From: Tragulus kanchil
Taxonomy: Eukaryota > Chordata > Mammalia > Artiodactyla > Tragulidae
Length of the DNA stretch: 64,000 nt
Assembly (NCBI GenBank): GCA_022376925.1
Contig: JAIOJX010000002.1
Coordinates: 63,760,001 to 63,824,000, forward strand
Direction of reading: 5' to 3'
Below the pieces are notes generated by a model. It worked only from the letters and a program-made list of their open reading frames with translations, was not told where the DNA came from and searched no databases. Both the position numbers and the translations under genes were made by a program. Shown one piece after another: positions 12,202 through 23,837 of this stretch; the stretch's first letter is position 1; each line of letters begins with the position of its first letter.

Positions 12202-12897
12202 CTTTTCCCTGTTTCTAAATGACATTAAGATTGTTCTGAAGGGACATTAGGTGAGCAGTAGGAAGAGTGATTAGGTAGAAGACGAAATCAGAGTACAGCT
12301 TCTCCTTCACACACAGGCTTTCCCACCAAACCAAAGGCACAGATCCTAGATTCTACCCCAGGGTTCATTTGTAATGACCTTCAGAGTTACCTTCAGCTCT
12401 CTTAAAAAGGGGCTATTTTCTAGCATGATGACTTATGCTACAATTGTGAAATAACTATCATTGGGAGCTACACAATATCTCTTGGGTTTGATACTGGAAA
12501 ATTTTGAGATTAGCCTTTTGTTGAGAAGACCTAGGTTATTACTTGGAAAACAAATTTGTTAAAGAACCTCTTTGTGCAAAATGACTTATTTTTATTATGC
12601 TAATGAAAAATGAACAATAACAAAGTATTATTACATGAAAAAACAACGTGTAATACAAAGAAAGGACTAAAGGCTGAGAGCCAAAGGCCTAATGCAGCAG
12701 GCTGCCTGAATTCTAACTTGGCTGTCCCCATTCCCAGCAAGAATAGCATCACTTTTATTCATTTTGAATTGAGTTTCGATGTACTATTTTATTTGTAAAG
12801 AAGGTTTTTACCAACAAAGAAGAAAAAGCTTTAGATATCCCTGCTGATGTGTATTCTGCATCCCGGGTTTGTCCTTGGCTGCAGGGATGTTTTCTTT
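12202..12897. other. Unrecognised intergenic DNA
   Basis: No gene or repeat recognised. It is repeated at about 13299-13998 and partly again at 14711-15140. Confidence 0.5.
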
Positions 12898-12995
12898 GGA
12901 TGGGCATAGGTGAATTTAATTCACATGACTAAGCAAACCAAGGTGTTACTCAATACAATGCAGAACCTTGTCCTTGTTTCTGTCTTTTTTAAAAA

Positions 12996-13298
12996 ATATT
13001 TATTTATTTTGGTGGAAGTGAGGAGGGAGGGGGTGGGCGGGCCACTTCCACCGGTCTTTCATTTGTCTAGTTTCATCCATCTTTGTTCTTTGGCCCGTGT
13101 GGGCCTCCCATCGTGGTGGCCTCTGTTGTTGCAGAGTGCCGGCTCTGGGCACATGCGCTCCAGAGCTCCGGCTCGGTAATTGGACACATTAGTCCAGCCA
13201 CTGTGCGGCACATGGGATCTTCCCAGGCCAGGGCTCGAACTGGCGCCCCTTGCACTGCAAGGTAGTGTCCTTACCCACTGGACCACCAGGGGAGCCCC
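12996..13298 (-). mobile_element. CHR-derived SINE, copy b
   Basis: Repeat of 11900-12201 through duplication 5. The head end differs by a short indel (GGGGAGCCCC here, GGAGCCCCC there). Confidence 0.85.
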
Positions 13299-14153
13299 TT
13301 GTCCCTGTTTCTAAATGACATTAAGATTGTTCTGAAGGGACATTAGGTGAGCAGTAGGAAGAGTGATTAGGTAGAAGACGAAATCAGAGTACAGCTTCTC
13401 CTTCACACACAGGCTTTCCCACCAAACCAAAGGCACAGATCCTAGATTCTACCCCAGGGTTCATTTGTAATGACCTTCAGAGTTACCTTCAGCTCTCTTA
13501 AAAAGGGGCTATTTTCTAGCATGATGACTTATGCTACAATTGTGAAATAACTATCATTGGGAGCTACACAATATCTCTTGGGTTTGATACTGGAAAATTT
13601 TGAGATTAGCCTTTTGTTGAGAAGACCTAGGTTATTACTTGGAAAACAAATTTGTTAAAGAACCTCTTTGTGCAAAATGACTTATTTTTATTATGCTAAT
13701 GAAAAATGAACAATAACAAAGTATTATTACATGAAAAAACAACGTGTAATACAAAGAAAGGACTAAAGGCTGAGAGCCAAAGGCCTAATGCAGCGAGGCT
13801 GCCTGAATTCTAACTTGGCTGTCCCCATTCCCAGCAAGAATAGCATCACTTTTATTCATTTTGCGAATTGAGTTTCGATGTACTATTTTATTTGTAAAGA
13901 AGGTTTTGTACCAACAAAGAAGAAGAAAGCTTTAGATATCCCTGCTGATGTGTATTCTGCATCCCGGGTTTGTCCTTGGCTGCAGGGATGTTTTCTTTCT
14001 GTTTTCAGAGCACCAGGTGCTCTCTGTTTACATCAGACACCCTCTGCCCCCTGCTGAGCTCACACGTCCTGAGTGATGATCAGCATGGACCAGACACTCT
14101 AAGTGTTTCACCTGTGGACTATCTCATTAATGGTTTTTTTTTTTTTTTTTTTT

Positions 14154-14300
14154 CTGTGAGTAGCCAGATGGTAAATATTTTAGGTTTTGGGAACTGTAAG
14201 AACTCTGTCACATTTACTCATTTCTGCTTATGTGGTACAAAAGAAACAATAAGACAGTGTGTACTGAGTTTGAATAAAACTTACACAATAGAAGATAAAA
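14154..14300 (-). mobile_element. MER5A-like DNA transposon fragment, copy a
   Basis: The run 'CCAGATGGTAAATATTTTAGG' followed by degenerate 'CTGTCACATTTACTCA' and 'AATAAAACTTACACAATAG' follows the order of the reverse complement of MER5A, a non-autonomous hAT-Charlie element old enough to be shared by eutherians. It is heavily diverged. The T-run before it (14133-14150) differs in length between copies. Confidence 0.6.
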
Positions 14301-14688
14301 GAATTACATATAATCCACATCCTCTAACTTTCAAATCTTGTATTTTTTCCATAATTCCTGCTATGGCCTCCTGAACTAGAAAGGCAATTTTGGAGGGAAA
14401 AAATGTATTTATCATCCAGAAGTGGATAACAGACCTTTTAGCAACAGCATACACCTAATAAAAAATAAAAGAGTAAGGAAACTTTAGGCAGAATTAATTT
14501 TTTAGTTCATAGAATGCATTGTCTCAATGTTGTTTAACTGTTAATGACTTTTCATGTAATGTATTTTGTAAACAACGTAAAGAATGTTAGTATCTTTGCT
14601 TCATTAATATTCTCTTGAAATCTGCACATTTTCCCTTTAGAAGTAATCTCTTTGTGTTTTTCTTTCTTGGCACATTTTTCCTACAGAA
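14301..14688. other. Unrecognised AT-rich DNA
   Basis: Nothing recognised. It is repeated at 15451-15839. Confidence 0.5.
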
Positions 14689-15302
14689 GACTTATGCTAC
14701 ATTCTAATGGGAGCTACACAATATCTCTTGGGTTTGATACTGGAAAATTTTGAGATTAGCCTTTTGTTGAGAAGACCTAGGTTATTACTTGGAAAACAAA
14801 TTTGTTAAAGAACCTCTTTGTGCAAAATGACTTATTTTTATTATGCTAATGAAAAATGAACAATAACAAAGTATTATTACATGAAAAAACAACGTGTAAT
14901 ACAAAGAAAGGACTAAAGGCTGAGAGCCAAAGGCCTAATGCAGCGAGGCTGCCTGAATTCTAACTTGGCTGTCCCCATTCCCAGCAAGAATAGCATCACT
15001 TTTATTCATTTTGCGAATTGAGTTTCGATGTACTATTTTATTTGTAAAGAAGGTTTTGTACCAACAAAGAAGAAAAAAGCTTTAGATATCCCTGCTGATG
15101 TGTATTCTGCATCCCGGGTTTGTCCTTGGCTGCAGGGATGTTTTCTTTCTGTTTTCAGAGCACCAGGTGCTCTCTGTTTACATCAGACACCCTCTGCCCC
15201 CTGCTGAGCTCACACGTCCTGAGTGATGATCAGCATGGACCAGACACTCTAAGTGTTTCACCTGTGGACTATCTCATTAATGGTTTTTTTTTTTTTTTTT
15301 TT

Positions 15303-15450
15303 CTGTGAGTAGCCAGATGGTAAATATTTTAGGTTTTGGGAACTGTAAGAACTCTGTCACATTTACTCATTTCTGCTTATGTGGTACAAAAGAAACAATA
15401 AGACAGTGTGTACTGAGTTTGAATAAAACTTACACAATAGAAGATAAAAG
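15303..15450 (-). mobile_element. MER5A-like fragment, copy b
   Basis: Repeat of 14154-14300 through duplication 6. Confidence 0.6.
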
Positions 15451-15856
15451 AATTACATATAATCCACATCCTCTAACTTTCAAATCTTGTATTTTTTCCA
15501 TAATTCCTGCTATGGCCTCCTGAACTAGAAAGGCAATTTTGGAGGGAAAAAATGTATTTATCATCCAGAAGTGGATAACAGACCTTTTAGCAACAGCATA
15601 CACCTAATAAAAAATAAAAGAGTAAGGAAACTTTAGGCAGAATTAATTTTTTTTAGTTCATAGAATGCATTGTCTCAATGTTGTTTAACTGTTAATGACT
15701 TTTCATGTAATGTATTTTGTAAACAACGTAAAGAATGTTAGTATCTTTGCTTCATTAATATTCTCTTGAAATCTGCACATTTTCCCTTTAGAAGTAATCT
15801 CTTTGTGTTTTTCTTTCTTGGCACACTTTTCTTACAGAACACTTACTACCTATGGG

Positions 15857-16040
15857 AGACAATATAGCGTAATGGTGCATTGGTTAAGGCTGGAAGCATT
15901 TCCTGGTGTTGACCTCCAACTCTGACATATACCTTGATCAGATAGCTCCTCTATTCTTCGGTTTTCTCAGCTGTGCAGTGGATATAAGAGCATCTATGAC
16001 AGGGTTTCTGTGAAGATTCTATGAGCCAGAGCAAGACAGC
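15857..16040 (+). mobile_element. MIR SINE
   Basis: The tRNA-like start 'ATATAGCGTAATGGTGCATTGG' is followed by 'CAACTCTGACATATACCTTG', 'CTTCGGTTTTCTCAGCTGTG' and 'GTTTCTGTGAAGATTCTATGAG'. This is the order of the mammalian MIR consensus at strong divergence. Confidence 0.7.
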
Positions 16041-16884
16041 CCCTGATGCACATATGTTGGTTACTCATGTTCAGGAATGTTATCTAATATCTACTGTTGT
16101 TTCTAATGCACATCAACTTTTGACTCATGCTGAGATTTACCAATCGCATTTCTTTTTATTGACATATTTTTCACTTGAATCTGCATGTTTTAGGAAGATG
16201 CCTATTTTGAGAGAAAATCTCAAAATATATTTTATATTTACATTTCTATGCAAATATGTGCAGATCATCTTGATTTTGATGGTGCCATAGAAATAGTGAG
16301 ACCATTTTTATTGCTTGCTGCAACATAAAATTTCCTTTAAAGGTGAAAGCATTTGTATGTGAGAGTCTATAGAAGAATAAATTTAGATGATGTCATCTAT
16401 CACAATTCCTATTTGCTGCCTATAAAATAAAAGTAGAGAAGAGGTATGTGCACAGCCAGCAGTCATCATCAATGTGATTGATTTTTTGTAAGTTCAGTAT
16501 GCTACTACAGTTAGATCTTGCAGAGATCTGAGATTGTATGTTTTTGATCAGATATTTCTCTGAGTTATCATTCCCTCTGTGGGCTAAGTCTAGGATCCTA
16601 TTCAGCAGTAAATATGTGCCCCTAATATTTTTATGATCATAAAAGCACCCTTGGTATATTTATATGGATACTAACTGCTAAGATGAAAACAGAAACTTGA
16701 ATGCTTTTGCAAAGACCTGGTAGAATAGTTCTTGCTTCATATAATGGTATATTTTGTATTCTGAGTCAATCTCTTTTTTTTTTTTTACCAACTTGCCATA
16801 TAACTTGGTTAGTATATACAAATAATTCACATGGCCAATTAAATCATTGAGATGGAAAACAACCATCTCCTGCTAGTGTGTGGC
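16041..16884. other. Unrecognised AT-rich DNA
   Basis: No repeat or gene recognised. The frame 16021-16290 begins in the MIR and is not a credible gene. Confidence 0.5.
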
Positions 16885-16898
16885 CATAGTGCATTATT

Positions 16899-17181
16899 TT
16901 TTTTTAATTTTTAAATTTTTTTGGCCACTTCTATTGGTTTTTCATTTATCTATTTTCATCCATCGTTGTTCTTTGGCCTGTGTGGGCCTCCCATCGCAGT
17001 GGCCCTTGTTGCTGCAGAGCACCGGCGCTGGGCGCATGCGCTCCAGAGCTCTAGTTCGGCAGTTGGATACATCGGTCCAACCACTCCGTGGCACGTGGGA
17101 TCTTCCCAGTCCGGGAATCAAACTGGTGCCCCTTGGATTGCAAGGTGGTGTCCTTACCCACTGGACCACCAGGGAAGCCCC
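16899..17181 (-). mobile_element. CHR-derived SINE, left member of tandem pair
   Basis: Same family as 11900-12201: the minus strand starts GGGCTTCCCTGGTGGTCCAG, continues through the central GAGCTCTGGAGCGCATGCGC, and ends in 'AAGTGGCC' plus an A-rich tail. It is nearly complete and comparatively intact. Confidence 0.88.
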
Positions 17182-17456
17182 TATTTTTAAATTTTTAAAG
17201 CTTTTTTGGGGGGTTACTTCTATTGATCTTTCATCTATTTATCTTTGTTCTTTAGCCTGTGTGGGCCTCCCATCGCAGTGCCATCTCTTGCTGCAGAGCA
17301 CCAGCTCTGGGCGGGTGCTTTCCAGAGCTCCTGCTTGGTAGTTGGACACATCAGTCCAGCTGCTCTGCAGCACGTGCGATCCTCCCAGGCCAAGAACCAG
17401 CGCCCCTTGCACTACCAGGTGGTGTCCTTACCCACAGGACTACCAGGGAAGCCCCC
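17182..17456 (-). mobile_element. CHR-derived SINE, right member of tandem pair
   Basis: Same family and orientation, but more diverged, with small deletions in the tRNA-like part (the box B region is damaged at about 17385-17405). Its A-rich tail directly abuts the head of the left member. This suggests the left SINE inserted into the tail of this older one. Confidence 0.85.
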
Positions 17457-17472
17457 CATAGTGGGCATTATT

Positions 17473-18346
17473 CACTTGGATAGTGGGGGAAATATCTACT
17501 GTTCCTTTTTGATACTACTTGTTTTTCAAGTTAGCATACAGATGAATTAAATATCTCTATCATAATCATCTTGTTTTAATTGCAAAGTCTGAAAGTATTT
17601 GATTAGTATTGTGTTGAAATTGCCAACAAGTATCTGAATTGGGATTGGTATAACATATTTTATTGAATGTCCAATTAGGTGTAGCATTGAGTACACATTA
17701 TTCATTAGCGTTCTGTATCTATCCAGTTGGGACAATAAGATTTTCATAGGTCCAAAGATCAATAAACTATATAAAGGATAAGACAGTATGCAATTTAGTG
17801 GCAAAGAGGAGGAAAATCAAAGAACTCTGGATGAGAAAAGGCTTCCTGGAGTTAATAGGAATGGCCATGGCCTTAAAAGGTGTGTTAGCAATCTCCAGAA
17901 CTCTCTTTGAGCTTGACGATTCACTAGATGGAATGATAAGATTCAGAAGTTAACAATTTATGTTCATAGTTAAGAAATAAGAAATCAAAAACAACAATAA
18001 AATAAAATATTGAAATGCACTATACATATGCAAAATAGATGGAACTAAGTGCAGTGATTTCATTCTTTTAAAATTTTAACACTGTATTCACAAAGCAAAT
18101 TGTTCTTTCAAATTACTCCTTTTTACTCTGCTTTAATTGCTTAAGATACGATCTAGGTTCCAGCTTGGTCTCCCAAGACATCTATGGTTGATCATGGGAT
18201 CATGCAGCTTTCTAGAGTCTGTCTTTTTCATCTGATCAGAGAGACTCTTTCAAGTTTTATATCTGTGATTACAAATGAAGAATTCTATTAATCAATAGAA
18301 TTATTATATTCATTATTATTATTAATTATAATAATTCTATTAAGCA
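17473..18346. other. Unrecognised AT-rich DNA
   Basis: No named repeat or gene. A run of imperfect ATT/TAT sequence lies at 18290-18345 beside the L1 target site. Confidence 0.5.
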
Positions 18347-18357
18347 ATCAAATTATG

Positions 18358-19179
18358 GTTTTTTTTCCCTTTTTTTTTAACTTTTATTTTACTTTTAACT
18401 TTTACAGAGTTTTGTTGTTTACAGATATGTATGTTCCCAGATTAGTCATATGTATATCCCCCCATCCCACCCTTCCAGACCATCACACAGCACCCCTGCA
18501 GGATCCCCTTTTCTCACAGAGCAATGATTATAGCTGTTTTCTTCACTTATGATAGTACAGGCCTTCATGCTACTTCCTTTACTCCTCCCACTCACTGTTC
18601 ATTCCCCACAATGTCCATATGTCCACTGTCCATGTCTGTCTCTCCATTGCTTCACTGTGTGTGCCATCATCACCATCCTACTAGATTCCATATATATGTG
18701 TTAGTATATTGTACTTGTCTTTCTCTTTTTGACTGACTTCACTTTTTATGATAGGTCTAGCTCCAGCCACCTGATTAGGGCTGATTCTTCTGCATTTCTT
18801 TTTATAGCAGTGTAGTATTCCATTGTATATATGTACCAGAGCTTTTGTATCCATTCATTTGTCGATGGGCATCTAGGTTGCTTCCATGTTCTAGCTATTG
18901 TATAGAAAGCTGCAATGAACACTGGGGTACAGGTGCTTCTTTCAGATTTGATTTCATCAGGATATAAGCCTAAGAGTGGGATTGCTTGGTCGTATGGTGC
19001 TTCTATTTTTAGTTTTTTAAGAAATCTCCAGACTGTCTTCCATAGAGGCTGTATCAATTTACACTGCCACCAGCCATGCAGGAGTGTTCCCTTTTCTCCG
19101 CACCCTCTCCAGCATTTATTTCTGTTGATTTGTGGATGATGGCCATTCTGACTGGTGTGAGGTGATATCTCATTGTAGT
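18358..19179 (-). mobile_element. L1 3' end (inner element), artiodactyl type
   Basis: Poly(T) at 18358-18380, then the antisense 3' UTR (about 18381-18745), then the antisense ORF2 C-terminus (18746-19057) and further ORF2 sequence to about 19179. It is 5'-truncated at about 820 bp. It looks fairly young because a 103-codon stretch of ORF2 is still open. Confidence 0.92.
18746..19057 (-). pseudogene. L1 ORF2 C-terminal fragment
   Basis: The translated minus strand has the conserved L1 ORF2 tail motifs: [19 protein letters not shown], '[14 protein letters not shown]', CPSTNEWIQKLWYIYTMEYY and 'AIKRNAE'. Complete ORF2 proteins are about 1,275 residues with endonuclease and reverse-transcriptase domains. 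Only the last ~100 residues are here and the start is missing, so it is non-functional. Confidence 0.93.
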
Positions 19180-19626
19180 TTTTTTTTTTAATTAATTAAT
19201 TTATTTATTTATTTTTTTGCATGTATGTTCCCAGATCATTCATATGCATATCCCTGGGTCCTCCCCCCACCCAGTTCCCCCCCTCCCATCCCTCCAGACC
19301 ATCGCTCCAAGTGGTTGTATGTACTCCTATTCCCCTAGCACAATGACAATAGCTATCTTTTCCACACATGACAGTATAGGTTTCCATGTTACTCCCTCCA
19401 TGCCTCCCTCCCACTGTTCGGTCTCCAGAATGTCTTTATGTCTATTCTCTGTTTTTTCATGAGTTCACTGCGTATGTTATCATGACCATCTTACTAGATC
19501 CCATATATATGAGTTAGTATACTATACTTGTCTTTCTCTTTTTGACTTACTTCACTTTTTATGATAGGTTCTAGAGCCAGCCACCTCATTAGGACTGAGT
19601 CTTCTGCATTTCTTTTAACAGCAAAC
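19180..19626 (-). mobile_element. Second L1 3' UTR fragment (outer element)
   Basis: A T/A-rich tail at 19180-19216 is followed by a second copy of the L1 3' UTR layout seen at 18420-18800: 'GTATGTTCCCAGAT', 'CCATATATATGAGTTAGTAT', 'TTCTGCATTTCTTTTA'. It is truncated at 19626. It shares orientation with the inner L1 and lies within the same target-site duplication. Confidence 0.88.
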
Positions 19627-19637
19627 ATCAAATTATG

Positions 19638-20571
19638 TTTTAAAGTCCTTAAGCAGTTTTGCAAAATGGACTACTTATTGGTTAAAATGATTTCTAGTAC
19701 CCGAGAAACCAGCATGATACTGTATCAGGTTGGCCTAAAGTGTTGAGTAAGGTGAGTGCTAGAATACTCTGGCTAGATAAATTTTCTTGTCTTTACTTGA
19801 ATGTTAAAATATTACCATTGTCTGTAGTGTAATCCCAATAAGATAACAAAAAGAGTAAAAAATACATTTAAATAATGTTGCTCACTATTATATATACATG
19901 AACCCTTTAGTCAGAACTTTAGTTTTGCTTTAAAAAATTATATTATTTAAATGTCTACTATCAATTTCAAATTAATTTTGAAGTGGTTAGAAAATTCCTC
20001 AGTTTTGTACTTAGTAATAAACTTCTTATTTCAAAGGGAAGAAAAATTAATGTTGCTCATATTTTCTAATCTAAATTCTACCCCTGAGAAGACAAGCAGG
20101 TTCTTCCTCTTGTCAAAAAACATAGAAGAGTAGTCAAGTTACCAGGTGAGTTTTGCTTCTGATTAGAAAATTTTAATCTAAGTCCAGAAATCTTTTGTGA
20201 AGTTTTCCTCCATATTCTCCATTTTAATCTTTTTCAAAAGAATCATTATTATTTCCACGGTGTCTTCTCTATAACACATTTCTTCACATCTGTATTCTTT
20301 TGAGGTTAGATCTTTATTTCTGAGCAAATTTAGCTGTTATATTTGGAAAAAATCAGAAACCTAGACATTTTAAAAGCCATTTTCTAACATCTTCTAATGC
20401 CACTTCTCTGTTCCTCAACTTGCAGTCTCTTGAATTCTGCAGTCAGGGTAATTTGGTTTCTGCACCCTCAAGTGGACAAACTGAGGTTTCTATTTCTTAT
20501 CAGAGAGACTGTTTCCCTCCATATCAACCCTCCTTCTCTCCTGACTCAGTTTACAATGTTGGACAGAAACA
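19638..20571. other. Unrecognised AT-rich DNA
   Basis: Nothing recognised. It is repeated at about 20704-21638. Confidence 0.5.
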
Positions 20572-20586
20572 TCAAATTTTTGTTTT

Positions 20587-20703
20587 ACTATACTTGTCTT
20601 TCTCTTTTTGACTTACTTCACTTTTTATGATAGGTTCTAGAGCCAGCCACCTCATTAGGACTGAGTCTTCTGCATTTCTTTTAACAGCAAACATCAAATT
20701 ATG
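20587..20703 (-). mobile_element. L1 3' UTR fragment, duplicated copy
   Basis: Repeat of 19521-19637, including the right-hand target-site copy, carried by duplication 7. Confidence 0.85.
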
Positions 20704-21735
20704 TTTTAAAGTCCTTAAGCAGTTTTGCAAAATGGACTACTTATTGGTTAAAATGATTTCTAGTACCCGAGAAACCAGCATGATACTGTATCAGGTTGGC
20801 CTAAAGTGTTGAGTAAGGTGAGTGCTAGAATACTCTGGCTAGATAAATTTTCTTGTCTTTACTTGAATGTTAAAATATTACCATTGTCTGTAGTGTAATC
20901 CCAATAAGATAACAAAAAGAGTAAAAAATACATTTAAATAATGTTGCTCACTATTATATATACATGAACCCTTTAGTCAGAACTTTAGTTTTGCTTTAAA
21001 AAATTATATTATTTAAATGTCTACTATCAATTTCAAATTAATTTTGAAGTGGTTAGAAAATTCCTCAGTTTTGTACTTAGTAATAAACTTCTTATTTCAA
21101 AGGGAAGAAAAATTAATGTTGCTCATATTTTCTAATCTAAATTCTACCCCTGAGAAGACAAGCAGGTTCTTCCTCTTGTCAAAAAACATAGAAGAGTAGT
21201 CAAGTTACCAGGTGAGTTTTGCTTCTGATTAGAAAATTTTAATCTAAGTCCAGAAATCTTTTGTGAAGTTTTCCTCCATATTCTCCATTTTAATCTTTTT
21301 CAAAAGAATCATTATTATTTCCACGGTGTCTTCTCTATAACACATTTCTTCACATCTGTATTCTTTTGAGGTTAGATCTTTATTTCTGAGCAAATTTAGC
21401 TGTTATATTTGGAAAAAATCAGAAACCTAGACATTTTAAAAGCCATTTTCTAACATCTTCTAATGCCACTTCTCTGTTCCTCAACTTGCAGTCTCTTGAA
21501 TTCTGCAGTCAGGGTAATTTGGTTTCTGCACCCTCAAGTGGACAAACTGAGGTTTCTATTTCTTATCAGAGAGACTGTTTCCCTCCATATCAACCCTCCT
21601 TCTCTCCCTGACTCAGTTTACAATGTTGGACAGAAACAATGTTCTTGTCGCTTCCATGAACTGATAGAGTTCTGTTTGCGCTTCTCTACTGAGGTGTAAG
21701 CCTGTCAAGAACGCTAGGTTTAAAAAGCCTCTATT

Positions 21736-21975
21736 GAGAGAGTAGCACTGACATATGTACACTACCATGTAAATAGGAAGCTAATAAGAACCTGCTGTAT
21801 AGGACCTGGAGCTCAGCTCAGTGGTCTGTGATGACCTAGAGGGGTGGAATGGAGTGGGGTGGGAGGGAAGCTCTAGAGGGAGGGCAAGTAGGTACACATA
21901 GAGCTGATTAACATCGTTGTAGCAGAAACTAACACATCACTGTAAAGCAATTATACTCCAATGAAGAAACACAAA
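21736..21975 (+). mobile_element. L1 3' UTR end, plus strand, copy a
   Basis: 'AGAGAGTAGCACTGACATAT', 'ACCTGCTGTATAGGACCTGG', a GTGGGGTGGGAGGGAAGCTC-type G-rich tract and 'GTAAAGCAATTATACTCCAA' are the typical 3' end of artiodactyl L1 elements. There is no ORF sequence, so it is strongly 5'-truncated. Confidence 0.85.
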
Positions 21976-22650
21976 TTGCACAAAAAGGGTCTCTGTTCCC
22001 ATTTCTTTCCACATCCTTGATCCCTTTATGGATGTAAATTCCTTGTCACTTTCTAGACTTATGCCTTAAGCTTGCTTCCCAACTAGGGTTTTTGAGGTTA
22101 CGGGTCTCATGTTTTATCTTCATTGTTAACACCTGGGGATTTTCCCATTTTTTCCAAGCTCAGATAATTTCCTGTTAAATTTTATCTATCACTTCTATGT
22201 ATTGTAGCAGGAATAAGGGAAGTCGCAGTAGCTGAGTTCACCATATTACTGAAAATAAGAGTCTTAGAGCCACTGTCTAGGTCACTATGTCACAGAAATG
22301 AACTCTCCTCCTCCCTCTCCATCCTTCTGTAGCTACCCTACCCCCTCGTCTCCTCATCTTCCCCCTCCCCCGTCTCTTTTCTCTTCCCCTTCTTTCTTCT
22401 CTTCTGATTTGCTAGGTCTCATTTGTAAGGTGAAAAAAAGAAAGACTGCAAACCAGTATCCTCTCGTCCACTTGTTTTCTTTGGACTCAGATGTACAGTT
22501 ATCAGTTTTGCTGATTAAAGTACACTCTAGTGATTATAAATTATGTTACAAACTAGCGGGTTATATATAATGTTTATTTTCATTCAACATTGTCATAGTC
22601 AACATTTCAATTATTCATTAAACAAATGTCTGCTAAATACCTACAATGTC
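21976..22650. other. Unrecognised DNA with C/T-rich tract
   Basis: A polypyrimidine stretch (about 22306-22405) is the only notable composition. It is repeated at 23161-23837. The frames 22298-22570 and 23483-23704 are reading through this low-complexity tract. Confidence 0.5.
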
Positions 22651-22920
22651 CTAACATTTGCAGTTCCTCAACTTGCAGTCTCTTGAATTCTGCAGTCAGG
22701 GTAATTTGGTTTCTGCACCCTCAAGTGGACAAACTGAGGTTTCTATTTCTTATCAGAGAGACTGTTTCCTCCATATCAACCTCCTTCTCTCCTGACTCAG
22801 TTTACAATGTTGGACAGAAACAATGTTCTTGTCGCTTCCATGAACTGATAGAGTTCTGTTTGCGCTTCTCTACTGAGGTGTAAGCCTGTCAAGAACGCTA
22901 GGTTTAAAAAGCCTCTATTG

Positions 22921-23160
22921 AGAGAGTAGCACTGACATATGTACACTACCATGTAAATAGGAAGCTAATAAGAACCTGCTGTATAGGACCTGGAGCTCAG
23001 CTCAGTGGTCTGTGATGACCTAGAGGGGTGGAATGGAGTGGGGTGGGAGGGAAGCTCTAGAGGGAGGGCAAGTAGGTACACATAGAGCTGATTAACATCG
23101 TTGTAGCAGAAACTAACACATCACTGTAAAGCAATTATACTCCAATGAAGAAACACAAAT
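22921..23160 (+). mobile_element. L1 3' UTR end, copy b
   Basis: Repeat of 21736-21975 through duplication 8. Confidence 0.85.
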
Positions 23161-23837
23161 TGCACAAAAAGGGTCTCTGTTCCCATTTCTTTCCACATCC
23201 TTGATCCCTTTATGGATGTAAATTCCTTGTCACTTTCTAGACTTATGCCTTAAGCTTGCTTCCCAACTAGGGTTTTTGAGGTTACGGGTCTCATGTTTTA
23301 TCTTCATTGTTAACACCTGGGGATTTTCCCTTTTTCTTCCAAGCTCAGATAATTTCCTGTTAAATTTTATCTATCACTTCTATGTATTGTAGCAGGAATA
23401 AGGGAAGTCGCAGTAGCTGAGTTCACCATATTACTGAAAATAAGAGTCTTAGAGCCACTGTCTAGGTCACTATGTCACAGAAATGAACTCTCCTCCTCCC
23501 TCTCCATCCTTCTGTAGCTACCCTACCCCCTCGTCTCCTCATCTTCCCCCTCCCCCGTCTCTTTTCTCTTCCCCTTCTTTCTTCTCTTCTGATTTGCTAG
23601 GTCTCATTTGTAAGGTGAAAAAAAGAAAGACTGCAAACCAGTATCCTCTGCGTCCACTTGTTTTCTTTGGACTCAGATGTACAGTTATCAGTTTTGCTGA
23701 TTAAAGTACACTCTAGTGATTATAAATTATGTTACAAACTAGCGGGTTATATATAATGTTTATTTTCATTCAACATTGTCATAGTCAACATTTCAATTAT
23801 TCATTAAACAAATGTCTGCTAAATACCTACAATGTCC

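Larger units (their letters stand above)
11799..13998. repeat. Direct duplication 5 (distance 1095-1101)
   Basis: Copy one is 11799-12897 and copy two 12898-13998. The distance drifts because of homopolymer and 1-2 base indels (for example 11886-11900 versus 12986-12995, and 12786 versus 13865). Each copy contains the same minus-strand CHR-derived SINE. Confidence 0.95.
13525..15839. repeat. Direct duplication 6 (distance 1150)
   Basis: Copy one is 13525-14688 and copy two 14688-15839. The start of copy two (14702-14710) lacks about 13 bases and is garbled, and identity is high from 14711 on. The left ~470 bp are also in duplication 5, giving three copies. Confidence 0.93.
16885..17472. repeat. 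Target-site duplication around two SINEs
   Basis: CATAGTGCATTATT at 16885-16898 recurs as CATAGTGGGCATTATT at 17457-17472. The pair flanks two same-strand SINEs jointly, and no separate target-site duplication was seen between them. Confidence 0.7.
18347..19637. repeat. Target-site duplication around two L1 3' ends
   Basis: The 11-mer ATCAAATTATG occurs at 18347-18357 and 19627-19637. The L1 material lies between, with poly(T) directly after the left repeat, as expected for minus-strand L1 insertion. Confidence 0.75.
19521..21638. repeat. Direct duplication 7 (distance 1066-1067)
   Basis: Copy one is 19521-20571 and copy two 20587-21638, with a ~15-base joint of low complexity. Copy two begins inside the L1 3' UTR, so the breakpoint ignores the element boundary. 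Confidence 0.95.
21450..23837. repeat. Direct duplication 8 (distance 1185-1187)
   Basis: Copy one is 21450-22650 and copy two 22651-23837. The first few bases match at distance 1201 before a ~14-base loss restores the register. C-runs are shorter in copy two (about 22765-22790), and 22146 differs from 23330 by a small rearranged T/C tract. A block near 21476-21638 occurs three times because of overlap with duplication 7. Confidence 0.94.

Noticed and set aside
16880..17341. 153-codon plus-strand frame
   Set aside because: It reads antisense through two tandem SINEs and is not conserved coding sequence.
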